NCBI GenBank assembly: GCA_949825045.1 | Contig: OX463810.1 | Span: forward strand, 37,706,201 to 37,770,200 | From: Argyresthia goedartella | Lineage: Eukaryota > Arthropoda > Insecta > Lepidoptera > Argyresthiidae | DNA length: 64,000 nucleotides | Direction: 5' to 3' | Part shown: positions 44,746 to 58,683 of the stretch, piece after piece | Position numbering within the stretch: the stretch's first letter is position 1 | How the letters are laid out: each line of letters starts with the position of its first letter | Program-made: the position numbers and the translations under genes | Notes under the pieces: model-generated | Told to the model about the DNA's origin: nothing | Database searches by the model: none | What the model saw: the letters and a program-made list of their open reading frames with translations, nothing else

Positions 44746-47028
44746 ATGCAGGAGCTACCTGGCAAAGAACTTGTATTAGAATTATTTCTTAATAATTCTG
44801 ACACCGATGTTATTTGTATTACAGAACACTGGTTAAAGGAAAATATGATGTCTTTTAACATAAATAATTACAAAAATGTCGGTTGTTACAATAAAAAGAC
44901 TGCTGATAGAGGTGGTTCTTCAATATTAGTTAAAAATAATATTAAGGTGAAACAACGGAAAGATATTCTTGCACTTACTATAGAAAGACAAATAGAGGTA
45001 TCCTGTGTTGAGTTATAGCCATATAATTGTTTGTGTCTACAGACCTCCGAGGGCTGAAAAATTAAATTAATAGAAAAATACAAAATTTAAACAATAGAAT
45101 GAAAACGGTTTGGCAAATCATAAACTATGAAACTGGCAAAGTTATACCAAGGGACAATAATTTCTGCTTAAAGATAGGTGATGATGTTGTTAAATCCAAC
45201 GCTGAGGTATCTCGAGCTTTAGAAACATTTTTCACCAATGCACCCTTTACTCACAACAGAGCGTCTAAATTATTCTCCATATGAAGCACAGACTTTGTTA
45301 AAAAACAGCTCTTACTGATGCTATCAGTAATTAATGATGCTATCAGTAATTACTGATGCTATCAATAATTACTGATGCTATCAGTAATTACCGATGCTAT
45401 CAGTAATTTAGAATTTAAATGTCATCATATATATCCTCAGGACATTGTCAAAACGTTTAGATAACTTAACTTAAAAAATACTGAAGACCTGTGGGGTATA
45501 TCAGTCAAAGCCTTTGGTTCAGTTAAACTAGTTATAGCCCCACCCCTAGCTTTATATTCAATAAATGTGTTGACGATTGAGCTTTTCCAGATCTCATGAA
45601 ACACAGCAAACTGATACCTCTGTTCAAATCGGGAGATAAGGGTGATACTTCAAATTTCAGACCAATATCTGTTCCAGCACTAAGTAAAATATTTGAAAAG
45701 ATTATACTTAATCAAACGCTCTCACATTTCAACCGTACAAAACAACTCCACGCCAAACAATACGGTTTCACTGGGGGTAAATCGAATACAGCTGCAGGTA
45801 TTACCCTTAAATCTCATATTTATTCTGCATGGGAGGCCGCACAGGATGCTATCGGAGTTTTTTGCGATCTGTCGAAGGCATTTGATTGTGTTGATCACAA
45901 TACGCTATTAATGAAATTAAATCATTACGGAGTTAGAAATAAAGCGTTGAATCTACTTAGATCATACTTAAGCAATATAATTCAAAAGGCAGACGTCAAC
46001 GGCGTTAAATCTGATGGATCGGGAGTAAAAATTGGCGTTCCACAAGGCTCCATATTACGCCCTTTCTTATTCCTGGTATATATTAACGATCTGCTTTTCA
46101 TGGTAGAGAAATTGACTGACATAGTGTTGTTTGCTGATGATACTTAACCGGTCTTAAAAATTTAAAGACAAAGAAAAAGATTTACAGGATGTTAATGGAG
46201 TATTGTCTTTGACCTTGAATTGTTTCACAGAAAATAATTTATTGTTAAACGCTGGTAAAACCAAGTGCATCAAATTTTCAACAACAACAGACAGCAACAC
46301 GTTAAAATTAGTAAATGATGTTCTTTCTAGAAACCAATGAAAGCAAATTGCAGTTAGATAAACTAGCTGGTAAATTATTCTGCTGCTTACGCTGTTAGGA
46401 ACATCAGACAAAACATCATACATCTAGTCCAGTATATTTTAGTTACTTTCATAGTGTCATGTCCTATTGTATTTGGTTGTGGGAGAAAGCAGCGGATGTT
46501 CAAACAATTTTTATTTTACAGAAAAGTGCTATTCGAGCGATTTATAGTTTAAAACGCATAGACTCCTTAAGAGAGCTTTTTAAATAAATTGACATACTAA
46601 CTGTAGCTAGACAATTTATTTTCGAAAATGTAATATTAATACGCAAGAATCTTACAACATTTTCCAAACTTAGAAATGATTATTTCTAAGAAATAATGAC
46701 AGTTACGCCCCGGTTTGGACTCGCGAAGGTTCGCAATGATTTCAAGGGTCACTGCATTCTCTACTACAAGAAGATACCTCTGGAGATTTTGAAATTGCCG
46801 TTTGAGCAATTTAAAAACCATGTATGTAAAAGCAACTTTAACAAAAAAGGGATATTACTATGTTCAAGATTACTTAAATGACGGAACTGTATGGGGATAA
46901 TCAGACATCTAAAAATCAATCTGTGGGAGTTTCTTCGTCCAGCTTCTCCCACAAGAGGCATAAAATGACGATATGTAAATGTCTACAGTAATACAGACAT
47001 TTGATTGATTGACTGATTGATTGATTGA
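44746..47028 (+). pseudogene. Jockey/CR1-like LINE, internally deleted
   Basis: Blocks of one ORF2 appear in order. Endonuclease: DTDVICITEHWLKENMM and GGSSILVKNNIK (44801-44960). Linker: VWQIINYETGKV to ALETFFTNAPF (about 45105-45250). Reverse transcriptase: LIPLFKSGDKGDTSNFRPIS, FCDLSKAFDCVDHNTLLMKL, GVPQGSI and LFADDT, followed at once by TAA at 46145-46147. C-terminal blocks: ILQKSAIRAIYSLKRIDSL, and YYKKIPLEILKLPFEQFKNH. The copy ends in a TTGATTGA tail (47001-47028). Most of the endonuclease is deleted, several frameshifts are present, and the stop falls directly after the catalytic FADD motif, so it is dead. Confidence 0.9.
45314..45408. repeat. 19-bp tandem array of palindromic units inside LINE ORF2
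   Basis: Five 19-bp units (unit actgatgctatcagtaatt), with single-base differences between units. Each unit contains the palindrome ctgat-gct-atcag. The first unit plus the flank reads LTDAISN in the LINE frame, so the array grew from coding sequence. Four extra units add 76 bases, which breaks the frame. Confidence 0.85.
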
Positions 47029-48109
47029 GACACAAAATTTTATGCTCTTTAATTTGTTTGAGAGTAACTTTACGCAAGGATGCACCATATAAAAGTTATG
47101 AGCGAGAAACCAAAAAAAGTCCTAATATTTCGAGGAGTTCTAGCTGCCAGAAGTTTTCCCAAGATATCTCGTGTTACCATTGTTAATATTTACTTACTTG
47201 CATCCACATATACAATATAAAAAATTAAAACTAATGCGCCACCATTTGTAATACACAATTACTCTACCCACTAGCGTATAAGGTCGCAACACACTATTTC
47301 ACAGGCTCTTTGTCTTGTCGCTGATGAGACTTTCAGGTGACATGACTCTCAACAACAGCGTAGTGTGTCGAGAGCTCATACAGCTCTATGAATGAACGAA
47401 TTATAAAGCAAGCTGTAAGCGCTTGCCACTGCACGCTGACGGCTACTTAATCACCATGAAACATAAATAAAGCGCTTTGAAGCATCATCCGTGCCTCAAG
47501 GGGCACCGCTGGAAGCGTTGAATGAAGCTGTGAAGCGGTCGTCAGATAAGTGGTTGGTGATTCCGTGTAGAACGACTTTAATAAGTTCTCTCCGGCAGGT
47601 GTTTCTTATACATTTAGGCTCGGTTTCACACGCCAGGGCGATCACAGGCCGGGATTACCTACAATTTAAAGTCTCGCTGAGGTTTATAGTCGACGGACTA
47701 ACCGTCTTTGGTTTTCTGTTTTTTTTTTTAGTGTACTTATATGATCGATCTATTAATTTTTACTAGTATTACGCTGTATAGCGAGTGTAATAAGTGATTG
47801 AATACTATATTTATTTTGTTCATCCAAAGTAGCGTGGTGTATGACCATATCCCAGCCAGCGACTTCCTGAATCCTTTGACGAACTATAGTCAAAATGTCT
47901 GCTGGAACCCAGAAAAGTTTCGATATCACCTCGATTTAGTTTCACCCACCCTTCGGTGAGTTAAGGGAATTTTAATGAGGTGACATGAATATGCATGCGT
48001 TGGACGGCGGAATATGCAAGCGGCTCGGAAAAACGGATCAACGGACAAAGGGCAAACACAAAGGGTTGAAGAGTTATTGCTGTAAAGTAAAGGGTCAGAT
48101 AATTTTCAC

Positions 48110-48300
48110 GGGTTTTTGTCTTTTCCACGTATGAAGAAAGCCAAGGGCTTAGAGGACGGATATTTGTCTTTTCTGAAGCGGCTCTGGAATGCGCTCCCCT
48201 GCATCAGGGACAGACCAACCTCTAACATTTTCAAAATCAATCGATCGAATTATATTTTATTGGAATTGACTAAGACCTTTAATCTCAGTTGTAGGCTTTT
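48110..48300 (+). pseudogene. LINE C-terminal fragment
   Basis: The translation includes YLSFLKRLWNALPCIRD, then SNIFKINRSNYILL. The F--RLWN-LP---R--------F+--- pattern is the common C-terminus of Jockey/CR1-type ORF2 proteins. There is no upstream domain, so it is a 5'-truncated relic. Confidence 0.5.
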
Positions 48301-48486
48301 AATATGCAATTGTAGTATCATAGTTACAAAAGGTAAATCAAAACATAAAATAACACATTGCCGTAGGTTAGCCATTGATTGATTAAGTATATCTACAAAC
48401 AAACAGACACAGACAAGGATACAGACTTTAGCGTATGTAAATAAACTTAGGGAAACAACGACCGAATAAAAACTAATTGAGCGAAT

Positions 48487-48870
48487 GACCGCGGAATTAC
48501 CTGAAATGAAAATTACTGATTTCACGACTAAATTACTGAATGAGCAAAGCGAAGTGTTAATCCAAAATAGCATGATATTTCTGTTTTTAAGGTCACATTT
48601 TTTATTAAGGTTACATTTTTCAACCTATCATAGGTTGAAAAATGTAAGAACAACAAAATCCAACGCTCGTTTTGTATTTAATATTATTCGAATTAAGGTT
48701 TCCAACTTGCTGTTTTTAGATTTCTAGTCGCGCAATCCAGTAATTTGTTCAGACGAAGGATTTCTAGTCGCGCTAATTTTTTATCGCTATCCAGTAATTT
48801 AATCAAGCAAAACCAGTAATTTTGCCAGGCAAAACCTGTATTTACAATAATACGTTTAAATACTACCCAT
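48487..48870 (+). repeat. Dispersed repeat, copy 2
   Basis: Direct-orientation relative of 39045-39440: ccgcggaattacctgaaatg, aatccaacgctcgttttgta, tttctagtcgcg, then gcaaaaccagtaattttgcc. Diverged, with an internal fold-back around 48615-48650. Confidence 0.6.
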
Positions 48871-50119
48871 AAACTTGTGTCTGTTCGTACGCGACACCGA
48901 AAACAGACGTAAAGTTGACTTTTCGCCCGGCGCTTTTATTGTTACTGTAGACGTGAAAGGACAAACTCACGTAGCTGGACAATCCTAAATAAGTATTCCG
49001 AATAAATGACTTAAAGGAGACTAACTTAATAACTGAGAAAAACGGAAATTATTTTGTAAGTTACGCGATTCATGATGACAGAGATTTTATATATCAATCA
49101 ACCACGCCAGACATAACATGATTTTGCTCCCGTGGCGTATACAGCAAAAAAATCGGCTGTAGCCATTGTCCTATCGTAGACTTTATACTGTCACAGGAAT
49201 CAAGATAATTTTTAATTACAATAACAAAAATTACCTAAAAATTCAGTATTGTAAACTGAATTCCGAAAACGAAGCAAAGTTTGTACCGTAGAAAAAGTCG
49301 TGGCAAAAGTGTAACATAGCTATGTTAGACTTTAAAAAAAAACTTTCGAATACACGACTCTGCCAGAAAATGTCAGCGATTCCCCGAATTCTCTGAGACG
49401 CCTGACAGCGCGGTGAATAGGGTGGTTTTCTTTAAAGTTTTCGGACGCGTCCGCCATTCACGAAGTTACGGACACGACCGACGACGGGGCGTGAGGCACT
49501 GTTTCCGGTACGATTGAGATTCCATCACGCAGCGTCTTTGACTCTCGACTGGAGATTTCCATTACGACTGTTAATTTAGACAGGATCTAAACATCAATTT
49601 TAATGTGTCTTCTATTTGAGGGTGCTAGGTTATTAGCTGTTCTATGTACATCATGAAAAAGTACCTCTTCATAAATACTCAATGAACTTGCATCTGGCTA
49701 ACTTAAGCGGGAACTTTTGCCCATTCTATGTATTAGTTTGTATTAAATACCCTCTTGTATTACATACCTATACAATAGCTCTTTTGTACAATTTAACCTT
49801 TTATTGGCAGAGGCTTTCGAACCTCACCGCTAATGGCCGAAGGTATTTTGGGGCCCCATAGAAGACGCTCATACGCCTCATTTTCGGATTGTAATTAGCG
49901 AACAGGGGGGGGGGTAGCCTAATAAGGACATGGTCAGGATGACTAATATATCTATATCTAGGCTACACACACACTCGACTTTAAATTACATTGGCCCCCG
50001 TTGGAAAACAGTTTACTAAACTGAATTTTTAGGATATTTTTGTTATTGTTTTAAAAAAATGTTTTGATTCCTGTGACAACTTAAACTACCCTAGTCTGCC
50101 ATAGGAAAATGGCAACAGC

Positions 50120-50459
50120 AGATTTGCTTGCTGTATATGCCATAGGAGCAAAATCATGTTGGCGGCAGCGCCACTGAACGATCTGTTTGGTGATGCTTAG
50201 AGAGATATAGAGCGAGAATGCGGCAGGTTCTGTGAGAGGAAGGAGTGATTGTGTTGTCCCAGGACTATTGCAATTGTGTTAAGTCTTTGAATCAGAATTG
50301 TTATATTATTGCCAATTTTAATTGGAATCGGAATCTGTATTTATACTATAAATAATTTATAATGTAAGTTTATGTCGATTTGGCATTTGCTGTAATGACA
50401 CAAACAAATAATGTAAATAATACATAAATAAATGTAACATCCTGCGTGATTGATTGATT
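50120..50459 (+). mobile_element. 3' end of a LINE related to the 44.7-kb copy
   Basis: Noncoding; includes taatacataaataaatgtaa and ends in a TGATTGATTGATTTA tail (50445-50459) like the tail at 47001-47028. It is probably a severely 5'-truncated insertion. Confidence 0.45.
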
Positions 50460-51168
50460 TAGATATTTAAAATCGCTGTCATCATAAATCGTGCGCAGAC
50501 GATCTTACAAGCCTCGTAAAATTTTCAATTATCTGACAAGAAAGCAATAAAGATGTTGGTTAGAGGTCTGTCCCATGACTCAGGATGGACTTCAGAATTC
50601 TTCATAGCTGGCTCAAATACTAATAACGGTGATTAATTAACTGGACCACAAAAAGCAAGGAATAACAATAACCTACCATGTTAAAAATACAACCTGCACA
50701 CATTTTTGTCCACAAAAATGGCGTATCCACATTAATGATTGCGTGTGCAAAGTCTAACGAGCACGTATCGCCGTCTGCCGAACACAAAACATGGACTTGT
50801 ATGGGCAGCAAATGTGTTAACAACGCCCGATTCGGCGGAGATTCATTAAACATACCCTACAGCTATATCGCTCTTTTTTGCTAAAATGCTCTTTTATGCT
50901 ATCGGACGTTCGTTTGAGGATTGTTTGCTGGCGATGAAACAATAGTTCTTTGCCTCTTTATTATTAACATTTTTACAAGTTTTATCTTGTTGTAACAATT
51001 TGACATGATAAAAGTCATCCCAACACATTAGAAGGAAGATACCGCTATCTCGGGTGAAATCGACATAATTTTGGCACCCAACGTGGGTCATATAGAAACG
51101 ACACGTTAAAACAATAGAATCTGTTCGAGTTCGATTCCACGCTAACAACGAAATGATACTAATTAAAC

Positions 51169-51526
51169 GGGAGCGTCCGTGGCCTAGCGGTATTCGCACA
51201 TCGGAAACGATCGTGGGGGTAGCTACATCTGGCTGAGGCGGGTACTGGATGGATGTCCATTTATATGTGGCAATTGTTTCGGACGGTTCCGTGTTTCGGA
51301 TGACACGTAGGTTCCGGCTACTATCGCTACTCGGTGGTAATAGTCGTAAAGCTAGTCAGAGGCCCTAATAGAGCAGCTTGAAAATATCTGACAGTCGGGT
51401 TGGCCACTAGCCCGACATCCCTCCATCAACCCGCACTGAGCCAGCGTGGTGGAGTATGGCTCAACCTTACTCGTATCCGGGTAAAGGTCCGTGTCCCTCG
51501 GTGGGGACATTAATAAGCTTCATTAT
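51169..51526 (+). mobile_element. tRNA-derived SINE, second family
   Basis: The head is gggagcgtccgtggcctagc; the body shares cggacggttccgtgtttcgg and the 3' blocks ccagcgtggtggagtatggc and cctcggtggggacattaata with 16650-17045. Confidence 0.75.
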
Positions 51527-51530
51527 TTAA

Positions 51531-51663
51531 CCTCTCAAAAACCGAGGGTGGTTGGGACGGGTCGCGATTTTGAACCTTATGCCATGGTAATAAAATTTAC
51601 CATGGCATGAGGTTCAACTTATAACGAAAACGTGGCGTCAGCTAACGGCCCAAATTTAAGAGG
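51531..51663. mobile_element. 133-bp MITE flanked by TTAA
   Basis: The element begins cctctcaaaaaccgagggtg and ends aatttaagagg, between two TTAA tetranucleotides (51527-51530 and 51664-51667). It contains an internal hairpin around tgccatggtaa-taaaat-ttaccatggca. TTAA duplication plus short CCTCT ends fit a piggyBac-type non-autonomous element. A partial relative lies at 60380-60483. Confidence 0.8.
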
Positions 51664-51667
51664 TTAA

Positions 51668-54600
51668 ATGGAAACATATGTATGGGATATAAGTACACAA
51701 AAGCTCGAAGTACACGAATCATATACATGAAACCCCTCCCGTCATCTATTTCTCCTTTGTTTCAAAGACGTGGATAACAAATTGAAACGCAGGGAAACTT
51801 TCAACATTTACGATAAACATACGACAATCTGTAATTGTCGCATTCTTACATCTCTCCCCTATCATACCCTCTTACCGATGTACCAACTTGGACGTGAAAA
51901 TAATGTGTACCAATCTGTATTCTTTTGTTTGAGCAATAATAGTTGGATATTCTATTTACCTCACAGCTTACGTGATCAATGTATTCCCCTTTAGAAAACG
52001 GATATTTCGAAACCACTTTCAATTTCCCAAATGGAATACAACGATCTTATTTCGCTACGCAAATAAAGCCATAGCTCTCCCGTATCATTGGTTACCTCAC
52101 GTCTATGAAATTCGATCTGAAATAAGCCAGCATTTCCTAGTTCAGTGTCGAACTGTCCACCAATATGAAGAGTTCTTGGCACTCGGTGTTCGGAACCTGT
52201 GGGCCGAAACGTCCGTCGGCCCAGAACGAGTACGGCGACTCGGCCCCTCGGCCTAATTTAGGTCAAGACCTCACGCCGAGAAAATATTGGAGGGACTTGG
52301 AGGGAATTCCGAGGCACGTTCCAAAAGTTAGAAGAACCATGTTTGTCTTTCAGTGCTCTTCAGTTGGTTAGCAAGTTTGGCGTTTTCTGTTGGCGCAATC
52401 TACCGGAGGCTGTTTGCTGGTTTGTTTACTTTGTACAATTATTATGTTAAGGTTTTAGGATCAAATGTCTCTCACAAGTAAAATAGTACAGGATTACGCT
52501 CAAAGAATTGGAGAGTGGAACGCGTCTCTCTACCTATCAGTCTTCCAATTCCATGGCAATGTATAACCTATAATAAAAAAGATTTTCACTCCACCTGCTT
52601 GACAATGCCACATTATACTCGTAAATCATGCAAACGTTGCGTAAAGTAAATCATTATAGTCCTTGGCTTTAGCCGGGTCGTAATGTTGTACTGAATTTCA
52701 TTATTAACCGGTAGTTAATAATGTGATTTTCACTTCTCATAGTTCTTATTGTTTTGTCATTAAAGTCTAATATTAAGAGCACGATTTTCAACCCCTCACT
52801 CCACTCAGACCTCATTCTTAATTCCCTCGCAACACCCTCGCTACGCTCGGGAGCTAAATATGGGATACTTCGTTGCGTTCAGGATTTAATATCGCGCCTG
52901 TGGCATGAAACACTTATTTATCCCCTTGGTGTATAATACTTTTATTAAATTCAGAATGCGGTAAAATTTAAAAAGTATTTTTCCGACCTTACCGGACACC
53001 TTTACGGAAAAACAATTAGCTGTGTTTCGAAAACGGAATTAATTAAAACTGAAATATTTTCCGTACTTGTTATCTTGTTTCAATTACGTATAAGAAAAGA
53101 AAATTATAATTTAACAATTATTGCCTGCCTCATTTATTCCGTTGAGGCCGTATTATCAGAATTGATCAAGAGACTATTTAATGTTTGCACGGTACAACCA
53201 TGTGTTTGCGAGGCCTCTTCTTTGCTTTTAGCCCTGTGGCCTATTGAAACTTATTTACGGACACTTATCAAATGTATTTTAATTAACATAACGTAGTCAG
53301 ATTAATTAATCCCATGTTGTTATCTGAAACAAGATTGTGTTTTTCTTGGTCGGCGATAAATCCTCGTCTGTCTCGCGGCCAGTTCTCGATTTTGTGTAAT
53401 TTTTCCGCGGGTAGACATCTGAGTGGGGAGTAATACAATGATTTATTACCCAAATCTTTCTCGCATAAATCAAAAACGGTTTCTATAGAACAACCACCGC
53501 TTGTGGGCAATCACATGATTTTTCCGAGTACGTTTTTATTGTGATGAATGGCGCGGGTTTGCGGGTCAAGTGAATTCAATTTTATCACACCTTTCACACC
53601 TTTGGATACCTTTACAATGGAGTCGGAGTGTGTCCAAGATGCATATACTTGTTACCTGAAACAAATAAAGAAAACAGGTTTCACGAAAGGTTCTTGTGAC
53701 TTTACAAAATGATATATATCCTGAATTCTCAGCACCCTTTTCCTTAGTGACTAGGGGACTGGAGCCTAGTCGACTCTTGCGTCATGCACGGCCGGCATAC
53801 ATTTGCCTGCTAATGCTGTATTTTAATGTCCTGTTGAATTAGCTGAAGCTGAAGAAGGCCAAAATATATTTTAAATGTTGCGCAATTTCCCAAGAAACGA
53901 ATAATGTACAAGCTCACAATAATCGCGAGTTCCTAGAACTTTTATAAAGCGTCTATAAAATTCCAGCTGTGTTTTAATATCAAAGAGTGAGTTATTCCGG
54001 AAATTCTGCTGAAAACAGCTTTAAAAAGTTTTTGGCGTCTTTGTTATTGTTTTGTAGGTTGGCATCTGGAATAGGAGCGGACTCAGTAAGGGGAAGTCAA
54101 TTTCCTACGGATCGTCACCTCCTGGATCTGGACCAGTAGAAGCTTGCAGTAACACAGATTCTTAAAAATTCTTGCTCTTACCGATAGAGCAACTTAATCG
54201 TAAATATTAATTTTCTAACTCGAACAGTGTTAAACAAGAAAGAAAAAACATGTGTAAATATGCTTAATAGTATTTATTTACTTCTTAATGGTAAAAACCC
54301 CATATAAAAAGTTGAAACAGATAAGTATGATGCTACGGGGGAGTCCACACGTCTCTGGTTTAGACAATTAGAGCAATTTTTGGCGGATGAGGGCCACTCA
54401 AAAAAAAAAAAATGATGCTACAAGACATCTGAAACTAGATGCTAATACATATGTGTTGTAGACCTCGGGTGCCACACCACAACGCCTCAGGTAACCTGCA
54501 TTTAATTTTCTATTTAATTATAAAGCCCGATGTAACCACAATCCTGTAATGTTTCAAGCGAGTTCTCCATAGGTGGTATTTTTACAAGCCTCGCCCCACA

Positions 54601-56990
54601 ATTTAATACTAACTCATTTCGTGCCGAGCAAAAAAGGTTTTTTTTTAATCCCTTACTCAATATAAATAGAGGCATTCGTCTTTCCTTCTTATCCTCAGAG
54701 AAAATATGAAGGGTCTGAAGAGCTTTCCCTGGATAAACCCTATTGTGAGAATATGGGTTACGAGGTCAACGATATTTTGTTGCGAAAAAAACTGTATGTT
54801 TACTCATCAGTATGTACAGGCAAAAGCGAAAAGCGAAATGTCGTGACCTGGGCCCTGTGACACAAAACTTGACAGGTGTACACGGTGTACGTACATGTCT
54901 ACAAATTTCTTATTTTATCAGATTTCAAGATCCACGTTAATACAATTAGCAAAAAATATTAGAGAATTAAAATTAAATTAACATTTTCACCCACTGGCGG
55001 ATGGAAGGGCTATCCCGTCTCTTTGAAAAGGCCTTGAGGATCTCGTTGTCAATGTTGCTGCTCTTTTCCTCATTATAATGAGGGAAAGAGCTGCATGGAC
55101 TGCAGAAGTTCGTCAACCCCAACAACTTCCTGAATGCGTTACTATATTACAACGCTTAGGGAGCCGAAAGTCTTCTTTGAATATCTGACCCGCAGACTGC
55201 TGGTGTAAAAGGATTGGCAAAACGCTTCAAATTGAGCACCGAGCAAATCTGCGAGCGAGCCAATTACTTTAAACTGTTAACGTTCTTCGCTTCCTCTCCA
55301 TATCTGACTCATCCTTCAGATATTCGTCCACCAAGTACCCAGAAACTTAAATTCAGTTAATTGATTCAGGCTTAACCCCTTAAAAGGCTATTTAACGTTA
55401 CATTTTCAAGTGGTCTCTAATCTGCTTTAATTATGAGATATCAGCTCATTTTACCCGACTGCAGCGAAGCGGAAAAGAGGAGGGCTATATGTTTGACCTT
55501 TATGTTTGTCTGTTCCTGTGTCCCCTCGTAACAACTCAACGGCTCAACCGATTTTGATAAATTATTCGTCATTAGATTCGTCTTGATGGCGCGAGTGTAA
55601 CTAGGTGCATAAAATAAAATAAAAATGGCAGATTTTATGCACTTTAATGTGCGGGCTAAAAAACTTTTGAAGGCCATCGAATGGGGTATCAAAATAAAAG
55701 GCTTTAGAAGTTTAGTAAGTACTTTACTCAACTAATCTGCATGTAGAACAAAATATGAATAATAATCCTTAATTTTAAACTAAGCATTTAAAATGTTTCA
55801 TAATGTTGTACCTTAAAGCAGGAAATAAATACCATAATAAAAAATACCTACTACGTTACAGTTAAAAGCGCAAAACAGGCGGATAAGTCTTAATTATTGA
55901 GATTCGAGAAAATTATTATGGTACAGTATGGTAAATCTAATAAGTGTGTGTGTCTAATAAGGGGCTTTCGTTTGCATTTAAATTTTATCTAACATTTTAC
56001 TACCCATAATTTTATCGAATCTCAATAATTACGTAAAGTCAAATAAGAATAAGATTGTTTTGTGCTTTTTAGTTTACCGCAGTCGAGTATTTCGTTTTTT
56101 TTACATTACTCAGCAGACCATATCTGCGTAATTTTCGTAAACAGCCAATAGCTTCGATGGCTCAGTATCACCATATAGTCAACACAGCGTATATTTTATA
56201 CATCATCAATATTGCAACCAACATGTGAACTGCTGAGCTCCTCGATGAGGCCATTTATACACAAGATAAACTTTAGTAGCCTTGTGAGCTGTAGAACTTA
56301 GCAAGCGACTCAGGAATTTTGAGTTTTATTTTATTATTTTTCAACCTCACACCTCGGACCCCTTGAAGTTTATTGGATGAACCAGTGGAATCATTATAAA
56401 AACCGATAAAAACAAATAACCCGACTGCATTTTCTTTCAGTAGATATTTACATTTTACTCTAGATATTTACATACCACATACAAATGTATGCCCAAGAGG
56501 ACCTATAAAGACTAAATCGGCGATTTGATAGTGATGGGGCAAATACGAAGTACCCGTAACCGGCGAGCTTGCATGACGAGACTTATGAATGTTAAGGAAG
56601 CGAGAGATGTATGCCATGATCGTATTAGGTGGAGGTCTTTAGTCTCTGCCTACCCCTCTTCCGGGAATAGGCGTGAGTATATGTATGTTTGTATACAAAT
56701 TTATGAATGCACCTGGTTACGTACATGGAGTATGAAAGTAGCCGCACCAATAACTTCGTAACCTAAATTTGTGATCTAAATTCCAACCTATTGACTTTTC
56801 ACTAAAATTATATGGCCTGTGCCACTCTCACGGTCTTCACAAATCCATCGACCCTCATTTGTTAAAATCTGTCAAGCCGTTTAGACTGTAGTGTTTTCTT
56901 TTTACATTTTCAATCCCAAATCTCCGCCATTTTGAAAAAATCCAAAAGTTGAATCATCAACCAAAAAAAAAAACATCTGATTATCGAACC
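51668..56990. other. Gene-poor intron or intergenic DNA
   Basis: No recognised coding exon. Open frames between 51770 and 52371 have no family signature. A repeat beginning tttacccgactgcagcgaag lies at about 55450-55620, and the 53-base block shared with 37999-38052 is near 56697-56750. Confidence 0.3.
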
Positions 56991-57066
56991 TGCTCACAAA
57001 ATTTCACGAGAATCGGTTGAGAAATGCGACCTGTAGAGGAGAACTTTCGGACAGAAATCCAGACCT

Positions 57067-57069
<3 letters not shown>

Positions 57070-57105
<36 letters not shown>
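57070..57105 (+). repeat. GAAA microsatellite
   Basis: Nine GAAA units, directly beside a LINE reverse transcriptase relic. It may have expanded from an A-rich LINE segment. Confidence 0.95.
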
Positions 57106-57108
<3 letters not shown>

Positions 57109-57109
57109 A

Positions 57110-57890
57110 ATCTCCCAGGTAGCACACCACACTGTATTAAATAATCTTGATTAAGATAGATCTCTATGTCGCACACCACACTGTAGACACCAAGGCTGTC
57201 TGAGACTTGGTCAGACCTTTTAAGGTAATTTATCTGATTGTTGTACCAATAGCGTAAAACAGATATCAGTTCATCTGAACTCCCGCAGACCGGACTCTCT
57301 CAGCTAAGACCACAAGACGTCATAGGTAACCATATCAAAGGCTTTCGAAATATCAAGAAAGCCAGCATAGATCGGAGTACCTCAACCAATATAGTACCTC
57401 ATAGTACTCTTTAGGGCCAAAATAGCAGTTTCAGTAGAGAGGCCTTTCCGAAAACAAAATCAGGCGTCCCTAATTTTAACCTTTTTATTTAGACGCACAT
57501 CCATCAAACAGTCAAAAAACTTGGCTTTTACCGTAGCCAAGGATATAGACCTATCATTCAATTTGTCCGATATATGGCCTGTTCCTATCATGCCTGTCAC
57601 AGGATAGACCTAGTGTGTAACCCAACAGTAATCTGCATTGTTAACTGCATTACATGCATAAAAAACTTTTTTTACTTTTACTTTACTTCCGCTTTCCACT
57701 ATAGGCCCAACAATCGTTTTCATCATATCGTCAGGTAAGTAATTAATGAACAATACACAAAGAGGAAAATAACGCATGTACCATCATCAAATGAACACCT
57801 GCATGGACCAGGTGCTCGACGCTGAGTCCGTCCTGACCTGGTGACTTGCCTCTTTTCATACCCCTGATAGCACCTCCTAAGCTGTTATCC
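57110..57890 (-). pseudogene. LINE reverse transcriptase relic (Jockey/CR1-like)
   Basis: On the minus strand, starting at about 57890, frames give GGAIRGMKRGKSPGQDGLSV then EHLVHAGVHLMMVHALFSSL. After a gap come SISLATVKAKFFDCLMDVRL, FCFRKGLSTETAILALK, GFLDISKAFDMVTYDVLW and VLRYWYNNQINYLK. These are fingers and palm motifs of LINE reverse transcriptase (K-GKSPG-DGLS-EHL; GLSTE-AIL; F-D-SKAFD-V). Stops and frameshifts separate the blocks, and the region after 57110 breaks down into repeats. It is a different lineage from the copy at 44.7 kb. Confidence 0.85.
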
Positions 57891-58683
57891 TACTCATTTC
57901 ACTATCCAGGTCATGGCTTCTCCCCTTTGGACCGTTTCGTAGCCAGCTTTCAGAGCCACCTCCCTTATAAGAATATAAATCCCGTTTAGTAGTTGGATAC
58001 GAAATGTGACTTATTTTTACCGTTTCAAAACCAGCTTTCGCAGCCAGCTTCCTTATGGGAATTTAAAATCCCGTATAGTAGCTGGATGCGAAATGTGATA
58101 ATAGAAAATTCGTTATGTCTTACAAATAGCCATTATTCAACATTAAGATTGAAAGTAAAACACAAAGGGACTTATGATTTCGATACAATGACCAGTTATT
58201 CAAATCATTAATGGCGATATCAATTGACTCATCAAGTTCTTCGTATTCCTTTGTCTTTTTATTTTGAATGTTTTTTTTATTTATGTCTGCGTTAGTCACG
58301 TCGTAAAATGTCGATTCATTTTGTAATATCTATAAAGTTTCTGGAAAAGTTGGATTTTTTCGACCAACAAAGCGGTTAATTCTTGAATGCCAGCCGTTTG
58401 ATTTATTAATTGTCCTAAAATTTTTTCCTTCGCAGCACCACACCTTCATAAATTCGTCGTTTTTCAGCCACTGTTTACAAAAATATAAGTTTATTTTGTT
58501 ATCTCCATTGTTACCTTTGTAAAGTTTAATTGGAAACCTTCATAGATCTTACTCATGCACACCATGCTACATGTCTTCTGCCTACTCTCGATTTAAGTTT
58601 TAGCTCTCGTGCTTTTTTCCAAAGATTTTTATTAAGGTAAAACCAACAGCAATTTCTGGAAATAAATTGGTGAAAGCGTCAAT

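Noticed and set aside
51972..52371. Candidate coding region with overlapping frames
   Set aside because: No motif, no splice pairing and no repeat match could be supported, so I leave it unassigned.
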